Shown here: positions 46,855-58,949 of the stretch, one piece after another
Numbering within the stretch: position 1 is the stretch's first letter
Layout: the number at the start of each line of letters is the position of its first letter
DNA from: Dermanyssus gallinae
Lineage: Eukaryota > Arthropoda > Arachnida > Mesostigmata > Dermanyssidae
DNA: 64,000 nucleotides
NCBI GenBank assembly: GCA_003439945.1
Contig: QVRM01002126.1
Coordinates: forward strand, 124,001-188,000
Reading direction: 5' to 3'
Program-made: the position numbers and the translations under genes
Notes under the pieces: generated by a model
Seen by the model: only the letters and a program-made list of their open reading frames with translations
The model's database searches: none
Told to the model about the DNA's origin: nothing

Positions 46855-48540
46855 ATGTGGATGCCGTTCGAGAGCGATTGCAGCCAGCAGCCGGACCAAA
46901 TCTTACGCGAGCTCAACCAGGAGGATAAACAGGCCAGTACGAACACACGGCTCAGCGCAGCGTTGCGCCACAAACTCGAACGCTTATCGCTGCAGGAACG
47001 CAGCCAGCTGGTGAACCGGGCGGACGATGGCTGTACGCCGCTGTTCATCGCCGCCAGGAAAGGCGTCGTCGAGATCGTGCGCTACCTGCTCGAGACGTGC
47101 GGCGCCAACCTGGAGCAGATCAGCGTCGACAGAGTACCGATCAAATTAAAGAGACAATACGTCACGCCGCTGTGGTGTGCGGCCGCCCACGGTAAGATCG
47201 AGGTGTGCCGCGTGCTCGTCAAGCACGGCGCCGACGTCGACACGATGCCGGACACCGGCTCGACGGCCGTCCGCTCGGCGTGCTACATTAGAAACATCGA
47301 CGTGGTAAAGTTTCTCGTCGGCCAGGGCGCCGACGTCAACCGGCCCAACCACGACGGCGGCACCTGCCTCATAAGCTCGGTGCGGTCGACGGAGCTGTGC
47401 GCGTTCCTGCTCGAGCAGGGCGCCGACATCAACGCGCGCGACTCGGAGTTCAAGACGGCGCTCCACTACGCCGTGCAGATGGACCAACTCGAGACGACGA
47501 AGCTGCTGCTGAAGCACGGCGCCGACCACCTGGCGCGCAACATGTGCGGCGACGACGTCCTGCAAACGGCCTGCCTGATGGGCAGGGCCGCGATCGCCGA
47601 GTACCTCATCGAGACGATGAACTACCCGCCGGAGCGGGGGGTCGACGCGCTCGAGTTGCTCGGCGCCAGCTACGTCGACGAGATTCAAGACGAGACGATG
47701 GCGTTCGAGTACTGGCGGCGCGCCGTCACCTACCGCGAGCTGCACAAGATCGAGAAAAAAATCACCGAGCCGCCCAAGGACGTGTTCCTCAACCGCGTGC
47801 CGTTCTGCACGCTCGACGACGTCAACGCACTCGCGCACCACACGGACGAGATGCGGCTGCAGAGTCTGATCGTTAACGAACGCGTGCTCGGCCCGAGCCA
47901 CGAGCATTCGATCTCTCGGCTGATGTGGCGCGGGCGGGAGTACGCCGACAACATGCAGCACCAGCGCTGCATCGACCTGTGGAAGTACGGCGTCGAGATT
48001 CGGCTGAGCATGGACACCGTGCTGCACCGCCAGACGTATCACGATCTCCGGTCGCTCATCATGATTGCATTTGACGCGCACGCCAAACACACGCAGGGTC
48101 TGCTCGATGCGCCCGTCAGGCTGAGCGACGTCATGTTCCTGCTCGAGAAGCTCATCGACTGCTTGCCGGCCGTCATGCAGCAGCTCGAGCAGCGGCCCGT
48201 CTTCCTCGAGCATCAAGACAAGTGGAACGGGTTGCTGAAGGGCGTCATCCGGCTGCTGCACCTGGCCGAAATCCTGCCCAAGTCAGTCGAGAATACCCTG
48301 CAGCTCGAGCGGATGACTCGCAAGTTCGTTGTTGTCAATCCGGTCATGACGAACGGCAACACGCTGCTGCACACGGCTGTCGGGGGGTTGAGGGCGGTGA
48401 AATTTCCCCAGCGTTACTCCTATTTGTACCGCCTGTTGAGTGATCATATGTTTCCCGATCCGGTGACGACGCGGCTGCTGTTGCGGTGTGATATGAGAGC
48501 TAAAATCCAATCTATGACAAAGAGCGAGTATCACCATTAA
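46855..48540 (+). CDS. FEM1-like ankyrin protein, copy 4, truncated with foreign tail
   Basis: 561 residues from ATG 46855 (MWMPFESD). An in-frame upstream ATG at 46573 would add 94 residues (AAYEVDDNCDD... then a His-rich stretch). That extension is the upstream ORF of copies 2 and 3 placed in frame by indels, so 46855 is preferred. Ankyrin repeats and helical middle are intact (DEMRLQSLIVNERVLGPSH, RCIDLWKYGVEIRLS). From about 48085 to the stop the gene is practically identical to copy 3, including the break after LLLRC and the tail DMRAKIQSMTKSEYHH. VHL box absent. Loop 1-2 at 47118-47163 (ISVDRVPIKLKRQYV) is unique. Confidence 0.8.
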   Translation: MWMPFESDCSQQPDQILRELNQEDKQASTNTRLSAALRHKLERLSLQERSQLVNRADDGCTPLFIAARKGVVEIVRYLLETCGANLEQISVDRVPIKLKRQYVTPLWCAAAHGKIEVCRVLVKHGADVDTMPDTGSTAVRSACYIRNIDVVKFLVGQGADVNRPNHDGGTCLISSVRSTELCAFLLEQGADINARDSEFKTALHYAVQMDQLETTKLLLKHGADHLARNMCGDDVLQTACLMGRAAIAEYLIETMNYPPERGVDALELLGASYVDEIQDETMAFEYWRRAVTYRELHKIEKKITEPPKDVFLNRVPFCTLDDVNALAHHTDEMRLQSLIVNERVLGPSHEHSISRLMWRGREYADNMQHQRCIDLWKYGVEIRLSMDTVLHRQTYHDLRSLIMIAFDAHAKHTQGLLDAPVRLSDVMFLLEKLIDCLPAVMQQLEQRPVFLEHQDKWNGLLKGVIRLLHLAEILPKSVENTLQLERMTRKFVVVNPVMTNGNTLLHTAVGGLRAVKFPQRYSYLYRLLSDHMFPDPVTTRLLLRCDMRAKIQSMTKSEYHH

Positions 48541-49430
48541 AGTACCTAAGTTTCTGCACAAGCCTTACATGGTTTACTCTATTAAGTACTGTAGAGACAT
48601 CGAAATACACACAATCAATATTCAGCCTATTATTTATCATAATAGCCCAATCTTGCGTCATTTCAATGAGTTGAACTGCCGTGGATTTGTCTTTAGTAAA
48701 ACCGTATTAATTCTCATCCAACAAACCTTTGGATTGAAGGAAGTTAAAAATATGGTCCACTAGCAGTTTTTTAAATATAATACCCTTCTTACGTACAGGA
48801 GTTACGACTGACTGTCTAAAATTATTTGGCACAATGCCATCTTCGTTAGATATACTAAATACAAAAAAAGAGGTTCGGTTACCTCAATCGCTACTAAAAA
48901 AATATATATGGGTTATATTCTGATATATCTAAATATGGACAGGGTACATCGTTGGAAACACTTTCGGGAGCTGAACCCCGTTGGACAATATAAACCGACG
49001 AGAAGAAATCTTTAAATGCGTTTGCTTTAGAAGCGTCATCTACGAGGACTGCCTGAAATATATTTAAAGCCGCAATATTCTCTTTACCGTTTAATCGTCT
49101 ATTTGCGTATCTAAAGAACGACTTTGTGTTTTAAAATCAAGACTAGCTTTATCCATTATACGACGTCGCCTAGTTACCTTGCGCAACTTTTTGTCATACT
49201 GCCTATTTGGCTCCTGATCTATCAGCCGTTTTAGATTGCTTACATATGTACGTAAATTAGCATTCTTTTTTGACTTGCCATTTCGCTTAGGTACAAATTA
49301 TTTAATTAGTAAATGTATCTGGTAAACAAAGTTATTATACATTAAAAACTACTTTTTCCAGTTTAAACAAGCAAGTCTACGGCTGCTCATTTTATAGTCC
49401 CCCTTATAAATTATAACCTCCCTCGTCTGC
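48487..49430 (-). mobile_element. Jockey/CR1-like LINE fragment joined to copy 4
   Basis: Duplicate of 42168-43110 with only a few differences in about 950 bases (for example GGTC/GATC near 49218 and TTTGTC/TGTATC near 49317), same junctions and same internal deletion. Confidence 0.75.
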
Positions 49431-49723
49431 CGTAGAAGATTCAGTATCAAATAAAATATAAAACGAAAAAAAAGTTCGTAAAATCGATTACGATGAGAGG
49501 CTTGACTATGATCTTTGTAGTGATAATTGTATCATGCGGATTTTGTATAGTGAATGTTCGAACGGTGCATCGCATACGCCCGGAGATACTCTGGTTACTT
49601 CTCAGAGAGTTCCGATCCCTTCCGGGCTCTCTGACAACTGTGTTCGATTTTGACAGCTGTGTTCGATTTGCCAGCGTCTGCGGCCGGTGGTCGATACGGC
49701 TTAGAAGCAGAGCAGCCTGAGCA

Positions 49724-49795
49724 GTCGTCGTAGTCTAGTGGTTGCGTCGACGACTGCCAGTTGTTGGGCCCCGGTTCAACTCCCGGGAGTGGCAA
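49724..49795 (+). other. tRNA-like sequence, second copy
   Basis: Same 72 bases as 43403-43474, with A box TAGTCTAGTGG (49731-49741) and perfect B box GGTTCAACTCC (49773-49783). The T-to-G difference in the first copy weakens its B box. Confidence 0.5.
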
Positions 49796-51935
49796 ATATT
49801 TTTGTTGTGTTTTGTTTTTGGCGTTCATTTGTTCCAAGGCATTCGGACATCTAGGACGATGCCGGTCGAGTCCAGCGGCAGTAAGCCGCCTGGACGTTTG
49901 GATATCTCCAGGCTCAGGAGCGCAATCGCCAACGAGACACCAATTGCCGCCCAAGCTGCACTGGCGGCTGAGCGACTAGCTGACGCCATTGCCAAAGTAG
50001 TTGATGTGCTCAGATGGGGCTCGCCGCAATCCTGTTTTATGCCACTTATCTTCGGAGCACGGATGTTTGCACTCAAGAAGAAGAAAGATAGATCATTACG
50101 CCCGATCGCCTGTTATTCAGTCGTTCGCCGATTGGCAGCCAAAATCGGCTGTCAATAATAAAAATGCTGTTTCAGCAGCTCTTGGCGACCACCAGCTTGG
50201 ATTCGCTACCCCTGGCGGTACAGAGGTACAGAGGTAGCAGTACACTGTGCCCGGTCATTCCTGCAATCGCATAAAGGGCCGACGGTAATGGTCAAGCTGG
50301 ATTTTCAAAATGCTTTAATAGCGTTTGAAGAGACCAGCTACTCCGATCCGTCAAGCCGTGGGCTCTTACTCTTACTGTTTCACCAAACGAATTTGGCGTA
50401 CGGTCAGTCATCACATCTGGTCATGCCACATAACACTATGCTATCGCAAACAGTCTTCACCAGGGCGATCCCCTGGGTCCTCCACTTTTCTGTCCGTGTA
50501 TCAAGGAAGTGGTGGATGCACTGAGATCCCCCCCTTAATGTCTGGTACCTGGATGACGGCGTTCTGGGCGGAGACCTTCCGATCTATATATTACAACCCA
50601 TAACGAAATTGAACCATTAAATTTAACTTGGCCTAAATATCCTTGGCCTACTCCCTGGCGTTCGCATTGTTAACAAGGCTGATCTGGAGCTGCTAGGTGT
50701 GCCCTTTTTGCCGGATGGAATTGTAAAAGCACTAGCCGGCCGGAAGGACAAACTGGACTTTGCCACAAGCAGACTATCCCAATTAGGGGCCCACTGTGGA
50801 CTGTTTCTTCTTAGATCTTGCTTTTCAGCCACGTGGTTAACACGCCTAATTAGAGAGTGCAATTTATCCTCATTGCCTGAACTTTTACAGCCCTTCAACG
50901 ATCTTAGCTTAGCTACTTTAGAGGAGATACTAAATGTTTAGCTTACCGCTGTTGCAAGGGATCAGGTAATGCTTCCGGTCTCTCTAGGCGGCTTAGGTAT
51001 GGCGGACGCGGTCATGATGGCGGGACCCACGATCGAGTCATCATTGACTCAGGCTACGGAGAGGGTTAGGGCGTTATTGGATAACGATGGGTGGGAAGCC
51101 TATAACGGACAACTACAAGAGTTGACCGACAGACTATCGTCCTTATTCGACTCCCCTCCCGTCGAAAGAACTAAACAGAGCAGCTGGATAACCCCCTTGC
51201 AAGAAAAGCGATTAGCAACCCTGATCCATACAGCTCCCACCTTGGCTGATAGAGCCAGGATTTGAGCCGTAGGTAGTTAAGGGGCTGGAGCTTGATTACA
51301 TGCCCTACCTTGTCCGCGAATAGGGACTCTTTTGGATGGCGCATTAGCACAGGACTGCGGCTTAGTGTTGACTTAGTCGTTCCTCACCGATGTCGTTGTG
51401 GTTACCTAGTAGACGCGTTGGCCCATCATGGCCTGTTATGCGCCTTAAGCGCAGGCCGAAGGGCACGCCACTCGGCTTTAAATGACACTTTCAGTCGAGC
51501 ACTGAGGTCTGCCGGCTTTCCGTGTATACTAGAGCCTCCGGGTTTATCCAGAGACGATGAAAAAAGGCCTGACGGCCTTACTCTAACCCCCTTTGAGCGT
51601 GGCCGCATGCTTGTTTGGGACGCAGCTGTAACCGACTCATTAGCCCCCCGTAGTCGATGGTCGGTGCAGGAGCGGACCAGGCAGGCCATGCGTCCAGGTT
51701 AGCAGAGGCTAACAAATGTAGAAAATACTCTCACGTTGGTTATCCGTACCAATTTTGTCCGTTAGCGTTTGAAACAATGGGAGGACCAGGCCCGCTTACA
51801 TCGAATTTGATTCAGCGCGTGGGCAGATGCCTTGACCTTTTCACGGGAGACTCGAGAGCATCGGCATTTTTTTAGAGATCCTGTAACTACACGTTAACGT
51901 GGAGACAATTTTTCACTCCAAAGTGCTAACATAAA
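49796..51935 (+). mobile_element. YLDD/RLE retroelement, second copy
   Basis: Duplicate of 43480-45600. The RT start (49742-50158) is present. The catalytic YLDD region is cut by a deletion near 50585 that removes DLPTVLDDIRK through KCEV. The zinc cluster and endonuclease end (51292-51702: [50 protein letters not shown]) are in one frame here and clearer than in the first copy. It retains about 90 bases (51030-51120, ESSLTQATERVRALLDNDGW) missing from the first copy. Confidence 0.65.
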
Positions 51936-52024
51936 AAGTTATATAATAAATTATGTATATATATATATATTTTTTTAAACAATTATCTCCTGACATCAAT
52001 ACAATTTAAAATGTATTTGAAACT

Positions 52025-53534
52025 GTAGTGTCCACCACCCCCATAAACGGCTGGCGATCGTTACGAATTCGCTATTCTCTTGCTCAAACAACAAACATCC
52101 TCTGCCTGGCTCTCACCAAAGTCCACTGACTCATTTATTTGCATACCTCCTTCTATATCATAGATTTGCCCGCGCATTTAGTGACGTCCCGCGTTTTCGC
52201 TACTGGGGTGGTGGCGGCACCCTCTATTTGACGCCATGTCTTTAGGCATTGCCGCCAACCGACGCTGTCTATGCCTGCGCTGCCTAACGGACGCTGCTTT
52301 CCTACAAAAATCTAGCGACGCGCGCGTAACTTGAACCCAGGAATTCTACGTGCCATCGTCGGCGTCTTGCCGTCTCGTCTACGAAGTCAGCTGGTTGTGC
52401 ACGTGCATCTCCACCGATGCTAAGGCGAGCGTCGATGCATTCATCGTACGCATCGCGGTGTGCAGAATGAGTCACGTGAGCCACGAGTTAATTGCCAGCA
52501 GTCGTTGTGGTTGGCTGGTGGTGACGGTTGTGGCACTACTGTTGTTGTTGTTGTTGTTGTGGTGTTTCTGGCGACTGCTACCGCTAGGGTCTTCGGCATC
52601 GACAACAACAGAGCAACCACAGCAACAACAACAACGACAGTGGCTAGGAAATGACCGCCAGTTCGTAGTGGTTAACGAGTAGTCGTCGAGCGTCAACGAC
52701 AGACAAACCGGCAGACAGATAGTTAAAGAGAGACGATCTCAAGTGTGCGTGTTTTTTGTTGTTGTGGAAATTTAGCTTGAAGGCTACGATCGGCTGCAGA
52801 ACATCAGCAGCAGCATCTGCAAGTTCCTAAGTTCGTGCCAGTGGTTCTACGAGTGGTGCTTGGCTCTGCACACCGTCGCCACCCCGGTATTCAACAACAG
52901 CCACCGACCAACCAATCAGTCAAGCTACTAACTAACCAGTCTGTCTCATACCACACGATTAGTGAATTAGTTTGTTAAGAAAGCAGCCAACGGTGAAGGT
53001 GGAGGAGGTCGATCATATATATATATTATTTTTTTTTATTGGATATTGGAACTGCAACGAGAAGACTATCAATACTATTACTGGTGCTGACTGCGGCTTT
53101 GCTGCTGATTCTATGGTGCTAACTGTTATGTCTCTACAGGCAGACTACTTTATAGACGAGGACGGAGGACGGACAGGCGACGGTGGTCACCTTATTGGCG
53201 TGGCGTGACAACTTCTCGTTGACGAACGATAGATAGGTTTCGTCTCGAGGTGGCTGCCTATGAGGTAGACGACAACTGCGACGACGAGGCGGTGATTGGG
53301 CCACTGGCCACGAGGTGTTCTCGGTGGGTCATACCAACTCGATTCGACTACGAACTTGTTTTGCCACGGCTTGATGTCGACCCATCCGCTCGTCTAGTTG
53401 TTGTTGATACCACCGCCACCATCACCATTCCATCTTCCACTATCCAAATACATCCAATTCTTCACCACCACTTCGAGCAACCCCACCACCGCCACCTTGA
53501 CCAACACCACCATCATCATCGACCACCAACCATA
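52025..53534 (+). promoter_or_regulatory. Upstream region of FEM1-like copy 5
   Basis: Shared leader with complementary GTT (52541-52560) and CAA (52611-52640) tracts, a short AT/T run (53016-53039), and a candidate acceptor (AG 53138-53139). Confidence 0.5.
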
Positions 53535-55451
53535 ATGCCGTTCGAGAGCGATTGCAGCCAGCAGCCGGACCAAATCTTACGCGAGCTCAACCAGGAGGTT
53601 GAACAGGCCAGTACGAACACACGGCTCAGCGCAGCGTTGCGCCACAAACTCGAACGCTTATCGCCGCAGGAACGCAGCCAGCTGGTGAACCGGGCGCGCG
53701 ATGGCTGTACGCCGCTGCTTATCGCCGCCAAGAAGGGCGTCGTCGAGATCGTGCGCTACCTGCTCGAGACGTGCGGCGCCAACCTGGAGCAGATCGGCGT
53801 CGATCTGCTCGGCGATATGGGACTATACGTCACGCCGCTGTGGTGTGCGGCCGCCCACGATAAGATCGAGGTGTGCCGCGTGCTCGTCAAGCACGGCGCC
53901 GACGTCAACACGATGTCGGACACCGGCTTGACGGCCGTCCACGCGGCGTGCTGCAAGAGCAACATCGACGTGGTGAAGTTTCTCGTCTGCCAGGGCGCCG
54001 ACGTCAACCAGCCCGACCACGACGGCGGCACCTGCCTTATCTACTCGGTGCAGTCGACGGAGCTGTGCGCGTTCCTGCTCGAGCAGGGCGCCGACATTAA
54101 CGCGCGCGACTCGCAGTTCAAGACGGCGCTCCACCACGCCGTGCAGGAGGGCCGACTCGAGACGACAAAGCTGCTGCTGAAGCACGGCGTCGACCACCTG
54201 GCGCGCAGCAAGCACGGCGACGACGTCCTGCAGACGGCCTGTCTGAAGGGCAGGGCCGCGATTGCCGAGTACCTCATCGAGACGATGAACTACCCGCCCG
54301 AGCGGGTGGCCGACGCGTTCGAGTTGCTCGGCGCCACCTACCTCCACAATAGTCACGACGAGACGATGGCGCTCGAGTACTGGCGGCGCGCCGTCACCTA
54401 CCGCGAGCTGCACAAGATCGAGAAAAAAATCACCGAGCCGCCGAAGGACGTGTTCCTCAACCGCGTGCCGTTCTGCACGCTCGACGACGTCAACGCACTC
54501 GCGCACCACACGGACGAGATGTGGCTGCAGAGTCTGATCGTTAACGAACGCGTGCTCGGCCCGAGCCACGAGGATTCGATCTCTCGGCTGACGCGGCGCG
54601 GGTGGAAGTTCGCCAACAACATGCAGTACCAGCGCTGCATCGACCTTTGGAAGTACGGCGTCGAGATTGGGCTGAGCATGGACACCGTGCTGCACAGTCA
54701 GACGTATCACGATCTCCGGTCGCTCATCAAGATTACATTTGACGCGCACGCCAAACACACGCAGGGTCTGCTCGATGCGCCCGTCAGGCTGAGCGACGTC
54801 ATGTTCCTGCTCGAGAAGCTCATCGACTGCTTGCCGGCCGTCATGCAGCAGCTCGAGCAGCATCCCGTCTTCCACGAGCATCAAAACAAATGGAACGGGT
54901 TGCTGAAGGCCGTCATCCGGCTGCTGCACCTGGCCGAAATCCTGCCCAAGTCAGTCAAGAATACCCTGCAGCTCGAGCGGATGACGCGCAAGTTCGTTGT
55001 TGTCAATCCGGTCATGACGAACGGCAACACGCTGCTGCATACGGCTGTCGGGGGGTTGAGGTCGATGAAATTGTACCAGCGTTACTTCTACCGCCAGTGG
55101 TGTGATCAGATCCTTCCCGATCCGGTGACGACGCGGCTGCTGTTGCGGTGTGGCGCCCAAGTCGAGGCCGTCAACGAGGACTACTCGACGCCGCTGCACA
55201 TTGCTTCTCTCCGCGAAAACTATCGCGAGGAGATCGTTCGGATGCTGCTTGACGCGGGCGCGCACATCGATCGGACAAACAAGCAGGGCAACCAGCCGTA
55301 CCGCATGCTTGGCGGCAACCCGGAGTGCCGAATTAAGATCGCTCAACTCCTCACGCTCAAGTGCCTCGCTGCCAGCAAAGTGAAGTCGCACCACCAAAAC
55401 TACGAGGGTCTCATTCCCCGCTTGATCGAAGACTTTATTCGAATGCACTGA
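53535..55451 (+). CDS. FEM1-like ankyrin protein, copy 5 (complete, 638 aa)
   Basis: 638 residues from ATG 53535 (MPFESDCSQQPD); the first ATG of the other copies is lost (ATAATG). An in-frame ATG at 53250 would give 733 residues, adding the upstream-ORF sequence and a His-rich linker; less likely because copies 2 and 3 cannot use it. All parts are present: six N-terminal ankyrins, AFELLGATYL, DEMWLQSLIVNERVLGPSH, RCIDLWKYGVEIGLS, C-terminal ankyrins (TPLHIASLRENY, MLLDAGAHID) and the VHL-box end LKCLAASKV...IPRLIEDFIRMH. It should be able to recruit CUL2. Loop 1-2 at 53790-53835 (IGVDLLGDMGLYV) is unique. Together with copies 1 and 2 it is a candidate functional receptor. Confidence 0.9.
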   Translation: MPFESDCSQQPDQILRELNQEVEQASTNTRLSAALRHKLERLSPQERSQLVNRARDGCTPLLIAAKKGVVEIVRYLLETCGANLEQIGVDLLGDMGLYVTPLWCAAAHDKIEVCRVLVKHGADVNTMSDTGLTAVHAACCKSNIDVVKFLVCQGADVNQPDHDGGTCLIYSVQSTELCAFLLEQGADINARDSQFKTALHHAVQEGRLETTKLLLKHGVDHLARSKHGDDVLQTACLKGRAAIAEYLIETMNYPPERVADAFELLGATYLHNSHDETMALEYWRRAVTYRELHKIEKKITEPPKDVFLNRVPFCTLDDVNALAHHTDEMWLQSLIVNERVLGPSHEDSISRLTRRGWKFANNMQYQRCIDLWKYGVEIGLSMDTVLHSQTYHDLRSLIKITFDAHAKHTQGLLDAPVRLSDVMFLLEKLIDCLPAVMQQLEQHPVFHEHQNKWNGLLKAVIRLLHLAEILPKSVKNTLQLERMTRKFVVVNPVMTNGNTLLHTAVGGLRSMKLYQRYFYRQWCDQILPDPVTTRLLLRCGAQVEAVNEDYSTPLHIASLRENYREEIVRMLLDAGAHIDRTNKQGNQPYRMLGGNPECRIKIAQLLTLKCLAASKVKSHHQNYEGLIPRLIEDFIRMH

Positions 55452-55943
55452 GCGGTGCATACATACATGCATGCTGTATGCTTGCTTGCACTGCTGCTGC
55501 TGCCGTCGCCGCTACTTAACAACTGCCACCCAACTGCCCGGATCATAGGAGATCTCTTGACAGCAGGCGACGATACAGGTCTCTTCTCCTCGTGACGTGC
55601 TGCACCGTTATGCAACAGAAATAGGGGTGTTTGGTGAACCCGCAAGACAGACGGACAAACATATAGACAGACAGATAGACATCGAAGCATAGCGTAGCGA
55701 GAGAGAGAGAGAGAGGGGGGGGGGGGCAAACAACAATGACGTTATGTACATAGTGGCTGTAGATTGACAATGTTTCATATTTAAGAGCAATTTTAATTGA
55801 TCACCATCATTGCGCAACTGTACTTCTATCTGTTATAGAAAGGGAACAGGAAAGAGAGAGAGAAAGATATTTATGGTGAAATACAGTAGAGAGAGATAGG
55901 GAGAGAAAATATAAAAGGGGAAGTATCCATTACACAAGGTATG

Positions 55944-55978
<35 letters not shown>

Positions 55979-56895
55979 GTACATAGGTTTGGGCAGTTAA
56001 ATAAATGAAAGAAGGTAAACAGTTTGTTTTTGGAGAAAGAGGATTAGCAGCAGAGGCAGGGCGTAATGGCCACATAAAGGGCACATTGGATCGACATATG
56101 AGATACGATAGATCAACTTGTAGACGACGGCGAGCATCATCCTGATATTCATGAATACGAGCATGGCGTACTAGAACTGTACCTTGAATGGTACATGTAT
56201 GTGTGATAGAATCATTCCAATGAGCAGCAAACAAAGTTGGGTTGTCGTGAGTACTTTACGATGGTGAGGTGGCAATGCATCCGATGACGAGTGTCAGACT
56301 GCAAGAGACCGACCTGCCGAGTATATAACAAAAAATAAATCGTTCATGCGGAAGAGCCTAAGAAGCAGATGCCGTGTTGAGTTGAAAGATGATCAATGCT
56401 TAGTCCTCAGCTGTCTCCTCTTTCTGTTGAGGCTGTTGGGCTAAGAGTTAGGAGTAGTTTAAATGCCGATTAGAATGGAACTTTTCGTCTTCCCCGGTTT
56501 CCAGTTTTTTGAGAATTTCTCTCACGTTTTCCTTAGCCTCTTACTATATAGACATCTTTCTCGCTTTCGTTCTCTCGAGATTGTGCATGTATGCTTGTTA
56601 GGACGCACTCATTTGGCGATTGAATCGATTCGTCGATACCAATATTCATCCATCCTTTCGTGTATCCGTCGAGTACCGCGGCCTTGTGCCCTGCGGCTTT
56701 GGCTCAATCCGGCCAGGTCTGCTGCCGAACTACGTACGCTATTGGACGCTGAGCGGTGAACGGATTTGTTCGTGTCAAACTCGCGACTGACCATCGAGCT
56801 TCATTCGTCGCCAATATTGTTTTGTTGTAGTAATTCTAATAATAACAACACCAACAACAACAATACGAATGATGATGACGATGAGTCTAACAATG
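55452..56895 (+). other. 3' flank of FEM1-like copy 5
   Basis: Homologous to 1443-2770. (GA)n(G)n at 55698-55726, ATT repeat at 55948-55976, AATAAA at 56000-56005 and near 56333. Contains an 80-base segment (56525-56600) not present after copy 1. Ends at the LINE 3' end, at the same target sequence as after copy 2. Confidence 0.6.
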
Positions 56896-58949
56896 CTATG
56901 ATATGACGTATATTGATACTTAATTGTAGTTTATCATCTGTGTTACAACTTTAGATAGCCACAGGCTAGTGCAAAGCATATGTACAAGTTACAGTAAGAT
57001 TTTATACATTATCACCGTAGTATCTCGTATTATTGCAATTATGTATCCATGGATTGTGTACATGTTTACATAGTTATGGTTTAATCAGACGCAAGTAAGG
57101 TTAGATAGTGCGTTCTCGCAGTGTTTTTGAATTGACTAAGCGATATAAGTGTCCTAATGTCACTAGGCAACTTGTTCCACAAAGTAGCACCTAAATTACA
57201 GAGTGCAAACCTTGATTGTGTACTTGTGGCCCAGGAGACAATGAGCAAGTGAGATGCTGAGCTTCGGGTGTTTTGGGTCTTTGCAGATTCGATAAGGCCA
57301 ACCAGGTTGGGATGGTGATCGAAAAGAATACGTTTTATTTCGACAACTATGGTAAACTTAACTAGGTATGGTAACGAGAGCACTGAGAGTGGTTTATATT
57401 GTTTTATTGATAACGAGACCTGATGTGGGAGACCTAAGACGAGGCGAAGTGCCCCTTTCTGAAGCAGATGAAGCGGAGTTATATTACAATTATGTTTATT
57501 TCACTCAAATTGAGTATAATATACATTTCAAAATGTATCTTCATGAAACTCTATTTTCTTTACGCTTCCGACGAGAGAAGTAGTGCAACGATTTTCGGTC
57601 CAGCGCTGTGAAGCGGAGTTATATGAGACGCATAAGAAAGACCGTATACATATAAACCGTATGTTAGGTGGCTCTGTACATACGCGTGGTACATTGCCGT
57701 GAGGCATTGGCGGGGAAGGATTTTTTGAGTGCGGCATATGGCGGCTACGCCACTGACAATTTGTTCCTGCCATGTTTCGCATACGCCTGGAACGTCAGAT
57801 GTTCGTCAAGAACAATACCTAGAAACTTCGTTTAAACTATTATATCAAGCGTGCGGTCGCATGCAAAAGCTTCAGGATTGATTGTCGTTTGGCCCCTTGG
57901 AGTTTTAAATTGAACAACTCCTGTTTTTGACAAATTAATGTAGAGGTTGTTATTTCTGAACCATAGAGATAGCCTCCCAATGTCCTCACGAATCATTGCC
58001 TCAGCCTGTTGGGGAGAGCCGCCCACGAACAGAGCCGTTGTGTCATCAGCAAGCAAGGTTAGTTTAGCATGATTTGGAATAGTAAAAATATCTTTAACAA
58101 AAATATTAAATAATAGCGGACTACTGGTGCTCCTATGAGCCACTCCAATTGATATATTTTCTATACGGGAGAGAGATTGTTCAATTTGGACAACTTGGCG
58201 TCTTTCAGAAATGAATGAGCGCACCCGCCTTATAATTTTTTTTAATAATGCATTTTTCAAAGACTTTCGATATGGGCGCGGGAATGCTGACAGGTCTGTA
58301 GTTGTCGCGGCACAGACGATCCCCGTCTTGAACAATGGAACCACACGGTATAGCTTTAGAACATTGGGATATACTCCTGTTCTGATAGAGAGATTGATAA
58401 TATACTCAAGAGGCGATGTGAGTGCATCCGCAGTCCTACGGAAAACCTGTGATGGAATCTGTTCGGGAGCGGCGGAGCATATTTTAACATTTTACATAAG
58501 GTGGTGAATTCTGTGAACGTTAACTGCCTGCAGGGAGAATTGTTCGGCCGGCATCGGAAGGTTATCCGGAATGGCGTACCTCGATGAGCACTCGCTGTCA
58601 CGGGTTACACATGTCGCGTAGTAGTGGTTGAAGATGTTAGCTAGCGTAGTTTCATCAGTGACGAGTTCTCCGTTTACAAGTAGCTTGGTGCAATTTTTCT
58701 CCAGGACACCTCCAATTACAGGCCGGATTGCCTCCCAAGGACCCCACCGGCTTCATTCGACATTTACGTGAGAGCCCTGTCATCCTGTTCATGAGCATAC
58801 GATAGGTTTTGCATTTGTTATCGTCTGTGGGGTCAGCTCTGTGTATTGTGTACGCCTGTTTCTTGTATTTAATAAGATCATATAATTCCGGTGTCACCCA
58901 ATTTTTCAGAACTGCGTTCCTCGAGCTAGTATTCTTGATCTTAGTACTA

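Noticed and set aside
49493..49720. 75-codon ORF with hydrophobic start (MRGLTMIFVVIIVSCGFC) upstream of the second tRNA-like sequence
   Set aside because: Signal-peptide-like start but the first copy (43173 on) carries changes including an altered frame end; it lies in retroelement-linked leader and has no further support.
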